Shown piece after piece: positions 1-13,018 of a stretch of DNA of 64,000 nt. Origin of the DNA: Aaosphaeria pasadenensis (Eukaryota; Ascomycota; Dothideomycetes; Pleosporales). The notes beneath the pieces were generated by a model that did not search any database, was not told the DNA's origin, and saw only the letters and a list, made by a program, of their open reading frames with translations. Numbering within the stretch: position 1 is the first letter of the stretch; each line of letters starts with the position of its first letter. The position numbers and the translations under genes are program-made. Location of the stretch: NCBI GenBank assembly GCA_022813625.1, contig JAKLMB010000002.1:1426001-1490000 (forward strand), written 5' to 3'.

Positions 1-3000
1 GAAAGAAACCAGTGTACCGAGGAGCAGAGGGTTGACCAGGGAGGCAAACACCGCGTTCGGAGCATAACTGGCAACGAATTGACCAATACCGGTGTAGATG
101 AACTGATAAACGAGCATGACAAAGAAGACAGCTCCAGCCTTGTCAGAGTCGGATGGTAATCCGGCAGTATAGTAGAAACAGACGAAGTAGAGTATGCCGC
201 AGATTATGAGGTACGGGATCTCTGAGACGATGAGCCCAGTCACAAAGGCAACCCAGGAGTACATCTTAGACTTCTTTTCTCGCGTCTCATAAATGTCTCG
301 ACGGTCGATGAAGAGAGGCTGGAGTTGTGCAATAACACCAGCGGCCACGAAAATATAGTTGAACAAGGAGAAGAGGACCAATTGTTGCTCGGCGACGGTA
401 TTGCCAATCTGCCAGAAGGAAAAACCAATGAACAGTGCTGTGCCGATGTGGAGGGCGAACTTGTTGTTCACATAGTCAATGTTGCGGAACATGCTGACGT
501 TCATCCTATGAGAGACAATCTTAGTCTGTGTCCATAGGTCTGTCGCAAATTCGTGACCGTCATCGAGAGTTCCGGGTGGCTTGCTTGCAGCTTCGGAAAT
601 GATCTGCTCTAATTCCTGATGCATTCGAGCTGCCTCTGGAGAATCCAACCAGATCTGATGCCAGTCTTTCCCATTTGAGTGATGTCCAGTTACGACGTCG
701 ATCATGTGCTCAGCCGGATTAGCAGAAGGTGGGCAAGGGGCATCGTAGCGACTAAAATATTCCTTGATGGTATTGGCATTGTCGCCGATATCGCCAAAGT
801 AGACAGTTTTTCCTCCCTTTGCAAGCAAGAGAAGAGTATCAAATTGTGCGAATAATTGAGCAGAGGGCTGGTGAATGGTAACTAGCACTGCCTGCCCAAC
901 GTCGGCCAACTTGCGTAGGAAGCGGACTGTGTTAAAAGCAGCCTGTCCATCTAGTCCAGAAGTGGGTTCGTCCAAGAATATAAGAATAGAAGGCTTCGAG
1001 ACCAGTTCAACACCGATAGTGACGCGCTTGCGTTGTTCGACTGACAGGCCTGCACCGATTCTACCAATCAATGTATGCTCAAGGTCATGCAGCTCCAAAA
1101 GATCGATGATAGTATCCACATAGGCGAGTTTCTCTTCACGTGGCGTTTCTCGACTCTGGCGCAGAAGAGCAGAGAACTCTAGTGCTTCTCTGACTGTCGC
1201 AAAAGGTTCGTGGACGTCCAATTGTTCACAATATCCTGCAGATCTCTGGAATGATACCGGAAGCGGGCGACCGTCGACAAGGACTTCACCGTGGATCGTC
1301 CCCTCAGTCTTGCGTAGGGCGAGTACATCGAGCAGAGTGGTTTTTCCAGCACCAGAAGAACCCATTAGAGCACCAAGCATACCTGGCTTAACGTATCCGT
1401 GCACATTATCAAGCAGCGTACGATCTCCTGTTGGTGTCTGAACCACGTAAGACAAGTTCCTCCATGTGAACACCGAGGTGTTTCGCATGAGACTTGCATC
1501 GTTCTGCTCCTGAGTCGTCCGACCCCCGGTCGCACCCTGTGTCACTTTCTCATTCCCTTGGGATTCTTCATCTTCTGATGTAATGCTCGTCGGCACCTTC
1601 TTATGGTTTTCGCGAGGAATTAGAAGAGCACCGTTGGAGCCCGCAACATCATCCCACCTTTGTGTGAAGTAGATAGTAAGGCCAATGTATAAGGCCCACC
1701 AAGCGAACAAAATCCCTACATTGCGCCATATGTGTGCAGGGGAGTAAGACAGACTTTCGAGGTAGGCTTCTCCGGTCACTGAGGTCGCACCGGGCAAAGC
1801 ACCGCCAACTCCTGCACAGGCTTGGTGCTCCGGATCCAAGTATTCGGGTAGGTAGTTCGGGATAAGGTTGTTGTAAGCGCAGGGAATTATCGTATCTTTA
1901 AACTCGTTGGCCATCAGTGATTCGAAGCCGTAAGATAAAGGATTGATCCAGTAGATCCAGACAAACCAGGGATGCATTGCGGGTTTGCGAATCTGGTATC
2001 CGATATACAAGATCAAAGCAGTAACGGAGAAACCCGACACCTTTGAAGCAGCATCGAAATTGGGAAAGGCTGCTCCTATCATCCTGAAAAAGGCGGTCAT
2101 GACGAATGTTACAAGGTATACTATGAACCAACATGTAAAGAAAGCAGCGGCGGTGGCTTTCAGTGCCGTCATCCAGTATAAAACGACCAAGAACACTGTC
2201 ACCTGTACAAATAATATTGGCACATCTGCAGTAATTTGAGCGATGCAGAAAGCCGCAGGATTGTAGAAGGCAAAATTCTTGTGCTTTGACAGAATTGGAC
2301 GTCCTGCGAATGAATCGGTAACTTCACTCATGGCCATCAAGGCATTGTACAGAAGTGCCATGAAGATAGCACCACCTTTGACGAAGAGTCCAGCGGAATT
2401 ACCCGGAGCGTTGTAGAACAGCGAACCAGCAATTAGGGCTTGGACCAGGGTGGCACCTTGCTTGATGAAGAAAGTTGCTTTGTCTCCCCAAATGATTTGA
2501 TACTGTCGAATGATGCAGGCTTTGATCTGTGTTTTGAAAGAAACAGTCATGGGCGAGCTCTTGGGTAAATGTGTAGACTTGTCCAACGACACAGCCTCGC
2601 GAAACATTTGAGTATTGATTCGAGCTTCTTCCGTTGTAGGATATGCGAGCTCACGATCCATTGCGGTCTTTATCGTGGACTGCTGGTATGCCTGCTCCAA
2701 TTCGAGTTTATTGCGAGGGAATCGAGACTCAAATTCAGGCTTGATCTGTCGCTCACTCGGTACGGTGACACCGGTGAGGAAGTCGGCTACGTTTGCTCCG
2801 TCTCCACATACGAATCCTTGGGACTCCATGAAAGGGCGTGCTTGAGCCCGAGTACCATAGAAGACTTGCTTGCCCTCATCAAGGACGAGGACCTTGTCGA
2901 ACAAATCGTAGATGCCATTGCCAGCTTGGTACAAGGTGACGATGGTAGCGATCCCTAATTCATCTGTCATGCATCTCAACGCGCGGGTATATTCCAAAGC

Positions 3001-3945
3001 TGTTGAGGCATCCAGTCCACGTGTCGAGTTGTCCCAACACATCACACTTCCCCGGGTGCAAAGTGTCTCGATGATGGAAACTCGCTTCCTTTCTCCGCCA
3101 GAAACTCCACGGACGAAGGCGTCACCAACCTTGGTGTCCGCGGTGTGAGAAATTCCCATGGAGTCAAGAAGGAAGTCTTTGAATTTTGTTCGATAATCTT
3201 CACTGTTCTCGGCATTCGTGGGAAGGGTTCTGGGGACATTGAGGCGAGTGGCAAAGTCCATGGTCCGCCCGACAGTCAACGTAGGATAGAAGAGCTCTTC
3301 TTCTGTATTGATGGTGATGTATCCACGATATGGCTCGGCTTCTTTGGCATCAAGGGTGCCAAATCGGACGTCACCAGTGATCTCGCCGTAGCTAATAAAG
3401 GAGTCAGCGCTGGAACTAAAGTTTTGTAGCTATGGTTATGGAATTGAGCATTACCCTTTTCTCTTGTTGGCTAACATTTTCAGCAACGTGGTGCAACCGC
3501 TCCCTGGTCTTCCAAGGACTAAGAGCATCTCTCCTGGTTTGACGCAACCGGAACTTTGGTCTAAGATGGTCTTCAGTGTTGGTTTGTGTCGTGATTCCTT
3601 GATTTGCTGGGGGATGTTGAATTGACTGAGCACGTTCTCCTGTAGCTTAGCATCCGAGGGCATGACTTTGACAGTCAAGTCTTTCCAGGTGACACCCAGG
3701 CGACGACTTTCAGCTTGGTCGTTGATTTGAACTTCCTTGACTTGTGCTGCGAGTCTCCAGTCGTCCACCTTCGTTTTCTCCGATGATCCGTCTTCTTCGA
3801 GCTCTGCGTCCAAAAGCTCAATGCCGTCATCTCGATTGCTGTGCCGTGATCGTCCAGAGAACGTTCTTGACAAACGTCGTAATATGTCCTCTCCTGTACC
3901 AGCTGGTATGCTGCTACCGATTGAACTTCGTCTGCGGTCTTCCAT
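1..3945 (-). CDS. PDR-type (ABCG) ABC transporter, 5' part, truncated by window edge
   Basis: Full-size pleiotropic-drug-resistance pump of the plasma membrane, ATP-driven export of hydrophobic compounds by family knowledge; the substrate is unknown. Exon 1 is 3455-3945 and exon 2 runs from 3391 past base 1, with a 63-bp intron (3392-3454) splitting a Gly codon. About 1,294 residues lie in the window. Seen: NBD1 Walker A GRPGSGCT at residues 145-152, with Cys replacing the usual Lys as in fungal PDR proteins; NBD1 signature VSGGERKRVS; a first membrane domain; NBD2 Walker A GSSGAGKTT; NBD2 signature LSVEQRKRV; D-loop region DEPTSGLDG; then the start of the second membrane domain (for example NAVFASLVNPLLLG at the edge). 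This is the reverse-half NBD-TMD-NBD-TMD order. The N-terminus is Ser/Arg-rich. The last roughly 200 residues are missing only because the window ends. No frameshift is visible. Confidence 0.95.
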
Positions 3946-6795
3946 GTTGAGGAAGTGAGTCTTTCGACTCTAGTGTGACAAAGTATTTAAAGATTAAATG
4001 TAAAAATGGTATGGATGACCTATGTATTGAAAAAAGAAATAAGCTTTTGATGAAGAAGGGAGCAAAGTACAAACTCAGATTGGATCTAGGCGAACTTTTC
4101 AGATTGATGCAAGATTGGAGGCTCAAAGATGTATATGTACAGATAGTACAATCAGATTGGACTGCCTAGCGATTGTACATCACGTCGACCTGGTGGGTCC
4201 TTATTAATCGGGATCATCCTTAGCATTCACCGAGGCGGACGAATGTTGTTCCAATGGATCTGGGTCCAGACAAGTACCCGAAGTGAATAATGCATCAGGG
4301 ACTGGCTCCGGAGCCATGGATCGCGTCAGTCTCATTGGTCACTTTCCACGTGGGACGGAACTTCCCATGGAATCTGGCACTGCCGCACTCCGGTGAAAAT
4401 GCCGTCCGTGTAGTTATGTGCGTTATTGCGTAGAACCCTTTTCTTGACAAGATATAGGAGGGCCGACTTCTGTATTCGGCCGATCTGGTTGTACGAAGAG
4501 CGAATGCAATTGTACGGCACATGAAACGAAAAGTCGGCATTATAGAAATGATTCGCCGATGGACGGATTGCGTGTACGACATTGTCTGTCCGGATTTATG
4601 TCCATTGGAATATTCAGCAAATATAAAAGGAATGACCGAAACACCGAGAAATCATTTGTTTTGACAGAATAGTACTGTGTAAGTTTAGTAGTACTTAATG
4701 GAGACGGGTGTCGTAAGCTTCAGGTTCATTTCATTGGTCGCAAATGTTATTGTTCTCATCTTGAATTCCCTCGACTCATGAAAGAAAATGTTAGATCTCC
4801 AGTAGTTCCAGGTATACGTCATCACATTGAGACAGCATCGAGACTTGGTTCCTTAGTAGTGCCAGTAAATTCGAAAGGCCGAATCCGTTATGCTCTCCAA
4901 ATTCACAAGTTTCGCCAAGCCCTTAACGCAAATGAGGTACGAGGCAATCGTACATCAATCGTACGCAGAGCCACTCGGTACGAGTAGACGATTCCTTATT
5001 ACTCATTTTACTGTGGATCAACCCAATGAAAATAACTTTCAATTGAATCTATTTGGGCAACAACGGAGCGCGCGGTGAGCGAGACACCGGTATACCGATC
5101 CATTTGGGTCGCCTATCTATACCAAGGCTGATTTCGCCAGCTGCATCTACCTAGCGATTATGGGACTGTGAAGACGTCAGCTTCCGGAAAGAGAAGCTTT
5201 CTACAGATTGAACAAATCGTATCAATGAAGTTACTGCTATTAAGATATGCCCAGACACGTAAGCTGTTGATCATTGAGTGAGTATCACAAGTTGTAGTGT
5301 AATACTCATCGATAAAGACATCATTGCCCATGTCCTTCACAACAAGCATTATATGTCAACGAACTAGCACACCGGGGACTCTAACTTTAGAGTCCCGGCC
5401 AGCTAGGCGGCATCCCATAGTCTCGGATCGCCGTTGCCAATGTTTCCGTTACCTTGGACGAATACCAAATATTGCTTGTGAATCCTGGAGCATGGCCTAA
5501 TCCTCTTCCAAACGGCTAATTGCGGCCACTATGGCAATGTTTAGACTTTCCGTATGCTCTGTATAGGTTAATGCTAATCTTCTTTAGCCATGAAAATGCC
5601 ATCCCATGCCTCTATTCATTCTCCTTTGTCCCTATCGAGTATCTCGCTCTCATGTCATGCAATCGTGGGTAGTGTGGCATTCCTACATGGAATCATATTA
5701 TATCACAATTAGTTTGGCCACACGTCAAAGCACGCTTGTCATAAAACTACAATCAGTCAATTTCAAGGAAAGCATGCTGTCTTCATCTCAGTAATCAAGA
5801 TATATGCTCTGCTGGGGGACACACTGCGGAGAGTACCAAAATATCAGTCTAGCCAAATTGAGATATATTGGCTGTGAAGGATTGCTAAAGATGTGGTTCT
5901 AATTCGCCCCTAGGGAGAGTTCTCACCAATGGACCACAGTCTTCCTTAAGCGTTGGGACTGATCGCTCTGAATGGATTATGGTCGTAGAGGTTATGACCA
6001 TCGAGCACACATCAGGTTTTGTTGGTCTTGACTTGCTTCATATACTGGAAACGGAAAGTTTTAATGGAAAAGTAGAAGATGAATCGAGTCAGGATAGAAT
6101 TTGGAAGGTTCACAAATGTAAACAAGAGGATGTTCATTTACAGTTTGGAGTAGTAAGAACATGTCTGTGTAGCATGGACTATTACAGATAAGGGAAATAT
6201 GTGAGGCTGCAAGAGTTATCCAAGACGCGAATCTTATTAGTGGATGTTCTACATATCAGTTCACTGCAATCTCATCATATTCCATGACTTCTCCTTCGTT
6301 TTGTACGGTCGCTACATGCGGAGCATTGTGCACCACAGATTTTCACGTGTAGGGCCTTGTGGTACTTGATAGACATGCGTTTCTAATTGCAGGACACACA
6401 TAAAATATCATAATAACAATCATATATAATCTACTCGATGAGTTTGACGAATTTGACTTGGTCATATGGAAACCCATCGTCTCATATGCAATTGGGTTTG
6501 GAAGACATCAAAAACAGAGAGGACGGTAATGAACGCTGTCGTAGCAAATGTCGATCTTGAATTAACATTGTATGGGTATCTAGAGAAATCATGACTTCGA
6601 AAGCAACGCCGCTATGATGCTATGTGGTTAGTCGAGTCATCCACTCCTTCCAGGGATTTCTTAAGATCTCAAGCCGTCTGCCCCCTGACTTGGGACCTGC
6701 ATATGAACATGTTGGTAAAAAAACTGTCGCAGGACTACACTCCTGGCTCATCCATCCAAAGGGCGATGCATCAACACTGCTCTTAGGGGTATAAC
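3946..6795. other. Intergenic spacer, no recognisable gene
   Basis: 2.85 kb between the ABC transporter start and the dynamitin stop. Only short open frames without family resemblance are present, and base composition looks more AT-rich than the genes on either side. It holds the promoter of the transporter at its left end and a compact hairpin at 5372-5398 (listed separately). I see no transposase, RT or tRNA signature. Confidence 0.6.
5372..5398. repeat. Short inverted repeat (hairpin)
   Basis: The arms GACTCTA (5377-5383) and TAGAGTC (5388-5394) are exact reverse complements around a 4-nt loop. Pairing extends outward by further G-C pairs with a single bulged G at 5374. No flanking gene explains it. 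It could be a remnant of a small inverted-repeat element or chance. Confidence 0.6.
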
Positions 6796-8112
6796 TTATT
6801 GGGCAATCGAGGGCATGTTTTCCATGCGTTCTTCTAGCTTCTTTACCCAATCACCAACCGTCCTCATATTTTGCTGCAAGCTCTGTTCACATTCTTTGAC
6901 ATCCTTCTCCACGTTTTCCAGTGAAGTTGCCCATTTCTGGATCTCATCCTCCTGCTTCGACTGCCGATTCTCTAGCTCCGTCAACACTTCATCAGCCTGC
7001 CATGCAGCAGTATGAACAAGACGAAGTGTTCGAAGCCGTTCCAAAACGATAGGTAGCATGGGTGAGAGCTTGTCTATAGACGGAAGGGTACCGTACAGGG
7101 CGTTTATCTTTGCATCCTGGTCCGTATCTGCGCGCGACTTTGCATCTATTGGCTTTCCGTTGGGTGGCGGTGAAGCTGCGCCTTCGTATTGTAAGGAATC
7201 CTGCTTGCTCTGTTTGAGAGTGTCCGCTTCAGTGATGAGCTTCCTGACATTCTGTGCGGCCATTTCTAGATTGGTAGTTGATGCGTCTGAAATCGCAGTG
7301 ACGGTTTGTTCCAGCTTTTCCAGAGTTGTATATAGCGGGAACGGAGCATTCTCGCCAATGTCCGGCATGGAATTACCGTCGAGACCCAAAGAGGCTTCTA
7401 ATTTCGATAACCTTGTATCAAAATCCGCAGCCTGGTTCAGCACGAATTCGAGCTGCGACCTCTGCACTTGACTTCCAGGAAGAGGTGGTTGGTTTTCAAT
7501 GGCTTTAGTCAGCCTTTGAGATGGCTCGAACGGTGGATACTTGTTATACTTCTCAATCGTCCTTTCCAGTATGGGTTCCGCGCCACGAACGCCTCCTTTT
7601 CGCATTGCATATATATAGTCCACCTTCTCGCTAATCAATTCCATTATCTCCTTGGGATCCTTCTCTTCAACCTGTGTTTTATCACCAGACTGAACTCTGC
7701 CTTCATACTCCTCTTCCAACTCATGAAGTTCCTTCTTTAGACGTAGAAGTTTCCGTGAAAAAGACTCCTTCTCGTCATCACTACCCTCCCCCAAGATTTC
7801 ACCGCGCCGCCGGGCTCCCCGAGTAGATGTGCGATATGAACGACGTTGTGCGCTGATATTATCGGAGAAGTCAACCCCACGAGCGTCGATTCGCGAGGGC
7901 TGAAAGCGACTGCGAGCTTCGTCTGTCTGTAGGTGTCGGTGTCGGATAGTAGACTCCTCATCCTCTTCCGAGTCGCCAGCATCGGAGTCGGAAACGGCAG
8001 TGGAAGCTTGAATGGTGGAGGTGTCGTTGTCAAGCTCGGGGGTTTCGTACACATCGGGCGCAGTGTCGATGCCTGGGAGGCTATCGTATTTTGGTTTCGA
8101 CGCTTCTGCCAT
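6796..8112 (-). CDS. Dynactin subunit 2 (p50 dynamitin)
   Basis: Single-exon gene, 438 residues, close to the family's usual 400-450. Dynamitin forms the shoulder of the dynactin complex, which links cytoplasmic dynein to cargo and is needed for nuclear migration and hyphal growth. The N-terminus has the family hallmark PKYDSLPGIDTAPDVYETPE (residues 7-26), matching the conserved Lys-Tyr-x-x-Leu-Pro-Gly-Ile...Asp-Val-Tyr-Glu-Thr motif that anchors dynamitin to the Arp1 filament, which also fixes the start codon. The rest is rich in Glu/Lys/Gln with heptad patterns, predicted coiled coil at about 115-165, 215-300 and 375-435. There is an acidic linker (DSDAGDSEEDEE) near residue 45. The stop is 414 bp downstream of the ARPC2 stop side, so the two cytoskeletal genes are tandem but probably separately transcribed. 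Confidence 0.92.
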   Translation of the reverse strand: MAEASKPKYDSLPGIDTAPDVYETPELDNDTSTIQASTAVSDSDAGDSEEDEESTIRHRHLQTDEARSRFQPSRIDARGVDFSDNISAQRRSYRTSTRGARRRGEILGEGSDDEKESFSRKLLRLKKELHELEEEYEGRVQSGDKTQVEEKDPKEIMELISEKVDYIYAMRKGGVRGAEPILERTIEKYNKYPPFEPSQRLTKAIENQPPLPGSQVQRSQLEFVLNQAADFDTRLSKLEASLGLDGNSMPDIGENAPFPLYTTLEKLEQTVTAISDASTTNLEMAAQNVRKLITEADTLKQSKQDSLQYEGAASPPPNGKPIDAKSRADTDQDAKINALYGTLPSIDKLSPMLPIVLERLRTLRLVHTAAWQADEVLTELENRQSKQEDEIQKWATSLENVEKDVKECEQSLQQNMRTVGDWVKKLEERMENMPSIAQ

Positions 8113-8526
8113 TGTGTTGTCACTCTGCTTCTAAGAACTAAGCAGTATCTGAGACCAGAACGCAAATGAGTGTTTCCCCCCAATTCGTGTTTACTTGTTC
8201 GAGGTTGTGTTTAAAGATCGCAGAAAGGTCCGACGTTGATCCGTGCACTTTCACACGTGATATCGACAACAAAGTGGTTAAGCACTGAGCAACTGCTTGC
8301 GAATTCGTGAAGGAACAATGATAAAAGTATGTTATTTATGAATTCTAGTCGAGATCTGTGTAGCAGATCCGCATTGTTTAACATTCGTGCGCTACCGTCT
8401 GAATGAATCCCTACTTGTTGGATGCCGCGTTGTGTAAATTGAGGTGCACGGCGACTCCGGGTTGCTCCTAAACGTCGCCATTCAATCCCATCGTTGGCTT
8501 GTACTGAGCAATTCTTTCCAAATGTT
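8113..8526. other. Spacer between ARPC2 3' end and dynamitin start
   Basis: 414 bp containing the 3' UTR of ARPC2 and the promoter/5' UTR of the dynamitin gene, both transcribed leftward. No further gene or repeat is recognisable. Confidence 0.6.
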
Positions 8527-9739
8527 CTATGATTGTACTTTGAAAGTTCTGCCACTGGCTGTCTTACGTTCCTTCTCCTCGCTTTCGGGCCTTGCTCTTC
8601 GCAAAACTTGGACTTGATTAGTACGGTTCGTGATCTTCCGCGAGAAGAGATAATACCTTGGAGGAAATCAGCTGTCCGCTTGCGCATTCTCGAGTGAATG
8701 TACGCTTTAGAAGCCTTGATATGATAGTGGAAGTAATCGCGGAATGTTTGGATGTGTGAGATTACTTCGGCTCTCCTCTGGTTTGATAGGTGACGGGGAA
8801 AGAGAACTGCCGGTGTTAGTTTGAAGATGCAGGATAGCAAAAGTCCGACGTACCAAATGTGATGTAGCCAATCTCTCCGGAACCAGAATTGTTGATGCCG
8901 GGAATTCCCTCAAGCTCCAGCGGAGGATCGTTGCGGAAGAGTACCTGGGGTGCATTCTGTATGGCTCGTCGTCGGGCATCAACGAATTCCTATACGACCT
9001 CTATCAGCCATGACATACGCAGCCTGTGATTTTGTATCCCTACCTGCAAGAAAACCTTTCCAAAGATCCTGTCCGTCTCTTCCCGGAACACGGTTGAGAA
9101 GATCACAGTCACTCGATCATGGCTCGCCTTGATGTAGATAGCTTCCTCCTCACGGTAGTGGATCGCGCGCACTTCACCGCCTTCCTTCACGCCTTGTGGT
9201 GCAGATTCAGATGTGTATTTGGAAGCTTCCTCTTGTAGTTGTTGGAACTCGTCGAATGCCTGCTCGAAGGGTGCTGCCATGGCGTTGCGCTTCAATAGAG
9301 ATATGCGTTTGATTAAATCATCCTTGGCATCTATTCGTCGACTCAGTAGAGGTCCTATATCGCATGCCAATTTGACGCACCTTGTTCTTCAGGTAGATTC
9401 TCCAAATCCACCTGGACCGAGAAATCATAACCACTTTCTGGTGCTATGATGTATGGGCCGTACTCCCGCTCAAGGACTGCCTGAGCGCCATGCTGGACTA
9501 GCTCCGCAAAGCACTTGACTGATATCGAGACAACGATCTTCGTCTTCACTTCTGGTGTGGAAATGTGAAAAGTGACGCCGTCAAAGTCGGATACTACTTG
9601 GTCGATCGAGACCGGTGCTCCTCTGCAAGTTGTAAGCTCTTATACTATGTATGGTAGCCTGCGGGGTAGAGACGTACCCTGCAAAGCGCTCTTTGAGCAG
9701 AGACTCAATGAGCACATTCTGGTAGTCAAGAAGAAGCAT
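8527..9739 (-). CDS. Arp2/3 complex subunit 2 (p34-Arc, ARPC2)
   Basis: Core scaffold subunit of the Arp2/3 complex that nucleates branched actin at cortical patches. Six exons joined on the minus strand: 9678-9739, 9381-9622, 9044-9330, 8854-8989, 8657-8806, 8527-8612; the frame closes at 320 residues, slightly longer than the animal protein. The start MLLLDYQNVLIES aligns with the family N-terminus. Conserved stretches include DFDGVTFHIS, ESGYDFSVQVDLENLP, AIHYREEEAIYIKASHDRV, VIFSTVFREETDRIFGKVFL, PPLELEG, GYITFVLFPRH and YHIKASKAYIHSRMR; it ends in TASGRTFKVQS. All five introns (43-60 bp) are GT-AG. Reading straight through the last intron gives a spurious C-terminus, while splicing restores the family tail. 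The start lies 339 bp from the divergent UTP12 gene. Confidence 0.95.
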
Positions 9740-10078
9740 GATTGTATCAAGCAATGTGTGGTATCTGGCAATTGCGGGGATGCTGCCGAGAGCTGGTTTG
9801 TGGTGCGGCCGGAGGTGTTGGAGGTGATGTGCGTCGTTACCTCCAGCAGGCACGAGTAGGAGGTGTGGCGCTGATGTGGCTGGAATTTGTGGGGTTAGTT
9901 TCTCCGACATCTCAAAAAAAGTTCGGGCAGCTTCAAGAAAGTTTCAACACATCGGTCGCAAGCCGTGCGCAATTTTATCCATACACAGAGAAGAAATAAC
10001 GGTCGCATACTGTGTATAATACGTTTGCGAACTTTCATTGTGCTGATACCCTGATTCTCGCCCCCCTAAGGCCTCATC
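9740..10078. promoter_or_regulatory. Divergent promoter, ARPC2 / UTP12
   Basis: The only DNA between the two divergent start codons (339 bp), so it must hold both promoters and both 5' leaders. I recognise no specific operator. Confidence 0.5.
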
Positions 10079-13018
10079 ATGGTCAGGTCTTACAAGTAAG
10101 AATATCCTCGACCAGCGACTAATAAAGCTGACAATCGCAGTAAATACGAGCAGACGGATGCCTTTGGAATCGTCGCTTCCGGATCCTGTAATATCGTTTG
10201 GTCACCCGAAGGCCCTACACAATCTGGAACGAGCCGTTCTGCTGGTTCTGGTCGAGCCTATTCCGCAGCAAACGAAGAGGTGTTATGCTGGGATGTGAAA
10301 AAAGGAGAACTCATAAGCCGGTGGCGAGACTCTTCGTGTACCGAAGAAGTAACAGTCATTACCCGGAGCGAAGTAGACCCAGATGTTTTCGCCGTTGGCT
10401 ATGCCGATGGAAGCATCCGAATCTGGGACTCCAGGACCGCAACAGTCATAATAAGCTTCAACGGACACAAAACTGCAGTCACAACACTTGTCTTCGACAA
10501 GTCAGGCGTTCGATTAGCTAGTGGATCAAGAGACACTGATATTGTGATCTGGGACTTAGTATCTGAGGTCGGCCTTTTCAAGCTTCGTGGCCACAAAGGA
10601 CAAATTACTGGATTGCGATTTCTAGATACCATAAAACCCACCGAGGACAATGGTTCGGAGGAAGTGCAACCGGACTCACAATCCGATCAGGCGTTCTTGC
10701 TTTCTACGAGCAAGGATGCTCTGATAAAGATCTGGGATGTGAACACACAGCACTGCATAGAAACGCATATCGCACAAACGAATGGAGAATGCTGGTCTTT
10801 GGGTGTCTCTGAAGACGGTTCCGGATGTATGACGGCTGGAAACGATGGTGAATTGAAGATATGGTCCATCGACTTGGAAGGCCTCAGACGAGCAAGCTCC
10901 ACAATTGGTGATGGGGCAGATTATCATATACTCCATCAACGTGGAACGCTATATCGTCAACATAAAGACAGGACACTGGGGATATATTTCCATCCAAAGG
11001 GGGACTATATCGCTGTTCACGGCTCTGAGAAGGCTGTGGAAATCTGGAGAATAAGATCCGAAGGCGAAGTTCAGAAGAGCTTAGCAAGGAAGCGCAGAAG
11101 GAAGCGAGAGAAAGCCAAGCAAGAAAGCAACGGTGATATCACGCAAGATGTTGACGCTGCCGAGGAGAAGACAACGATCGCCGATGCAGAGATTGGAGAA
11201 GTCATAGTACCCTACGTGACAGTACGAACAGCCGGAAAAGTCAGATCCACATCTTGGGTCCACGCGCGAGGGAAGAAGTTGCGATTACTCGTCGGAACCA
11301 CCAACAATCTTATCGATATGTATGAGGTTCCCCATGCTGGAAAATCGAAAAATAATGAGGCACCAGAGTATACCCGAACCTTTTCTGTGGAACTCTCTGG
11401 ACATAGGAACGATGTGCGAGCATTGGCCCTCAGCTCAGACGACCGAATGCTAGCCTCTGCCTCTAGTGGTGGCCTCAAGATCTGGAATATTCGAACGCAG
11501 AGCTGTCTAAGGACATTGGAATGTGGTTATGCGCTTTGCTGTGCTTTCCTTCCCGGTGATAAGATCGTGCTAGTAGGAACAAAGGAAGGCGACCTTGAGC
11601 TCTACGACATCGCTGCTTCGTCACTCCTTGATAGGATCGATGCACACGAGGGCGCTATCTGGACTCTACAGGTTCATCCAGATGGAAAGTCCGTGGCAAC
11701 AGGAAGCGCGGACAAATCTGTTAAATTCTGGAACTTTGAGATCGCACAGGAAGAAATTCCTGGAACCAAACGTACCACTCCTCGCCTCAAGCTTGTACAA
11801 TCACGCGCTTTAAAAGTTACCGAGGATGTCTTGAGCATCCAATTTTCTCCTGATGCTCGGTTACTCGCTGTTTCGACGTTGGACAACACTGTCAAAGTGT
11901 TCTTTGTTGACTCACTAAAGCTGTTCCTCAATCTTTATGGCCACAAACTCCCTGTCCTCAACATGTCTATATCGAGTGACAGCAAGCTCATCGCGACTTG
12001 TAGTGCGGACAAAAATGTCAGAATTTGGGGTCTCGATTTTGGAGATTGCCACAAAGCGTTATTTGGCCACGAAGACAGCATCATGCAAATCGCATTTATT
12101 CCGCACCCGGTCGAACAAGACGAGAAACACATTTTCTTCAGTGCAAGCAAAGACAAGATGATTAAGAGCTGGGATGGAGACAAGTTCGAACAGATCCAAA
12201 GGTTCAAGGGCCACCATGGCGAGATCTGGGCTATGACTGTAGCACGTACAGGAGACTTCATAGTTTCTGCGTCACATGACAAGAGCATTCGGATCTGGAC
12301 AAAGACCGACGAGCCTATTTTCCTTGAAGAAGAACGCGAACGAGAACTCGAAGAACTCTACGAAAGCAACCTTGCGAATTCTCTCGAAGACGAGACACAA
12401 TTGGATGGCGAGCCCGCCGAGGCTGGCGCCGCCTCTAAGCAAACAATATCCACGCTTACAGCAGGAGAGCGCATAGCGGAAGCCCTTGAACTTGGCCTCG
12501 AAGATCTTGAGCTTGTGCGTGAGTGGGAGCAAAAGAAAAAATCAAACCCGAATATAGCCCCTCCACAGCGCAATCCTCTTTTCCTTGCACTAGGCAACAT
12601 CAGCGCAGAGCGTCACGTCCTCAATGTTCTTGCCAAGATTCCAGCTGCTCAGCTTCATGACGCTCTCCTCGTCCTTCCATTCTCTGCTCTTCCTTCATTG
12701 TTTACTTTCATAAGTATATGGGTACAACGACAGTGGAATGTGACATTGACATGCCGTGTTCTCTTCTTTATGCTTAAAACACACCAGAAGCAAATTGTAG
12801 CGAGCAGGGAGCTCAAAGGGATATTAGAAGGCATGAGAGCCGACTTGCGAGCAATGCTGAGCAGTATGAAGGATCTCATCGGCTTCAATGTTGCAGCTGT
12901 CAGATTTGTTGGTGAGAGGGTTGATGAAGCAGGCATCGTCCGTATAGAAGATGTGGAAAGAGTGGAAGCGGAACGCGAGAAGAGTGGAGTGAAAAGGGCC
13001 TTTGTAGACGTTGCATAA
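10079..13018 (+). CDS. U3 snoRNP WD40 protein Utp12/Dip2 (WDR3)
   Basis: Component of the UTP-B module of the small-subunit processome in the nucleolus, needed for 18S rRNA maturation. Two exons, 10079-10095 and 10141-13018, with a 45-bp intron after the fifth codon; 964 residues. The tiny first exon encodes MVRSY, and the spliced start MVRSYNKYEQTDAFGIVAS matches the conserved yeast Dip2 start. Two WD40 propellers follow (repeats such as GHKTAVTTLVFD, SGSRDTDIVIWD, GYADGSIRIWD, GHKLPVLNMSISSD, TCSADKNVRIWG, SASHDKSIRIW), separated by a basic insert near residues 320-365 (RKRRRKREKAKQ). An acidic linker (EEERERELEELYE) and the Utp12 C-terminal helical domain (about 800-905) complete the protein. 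Length and order agree with the family. Convergent with TFIIS. Confidence 0.96.

Noticed and set aside
8211..8840. Long ARPC2 3' reading frame giving a 209-residue unrelated tail
   Set aside because: A GT-AG intron at 8613-8656 restores the conserved family C-terminus and a stop at 8527.
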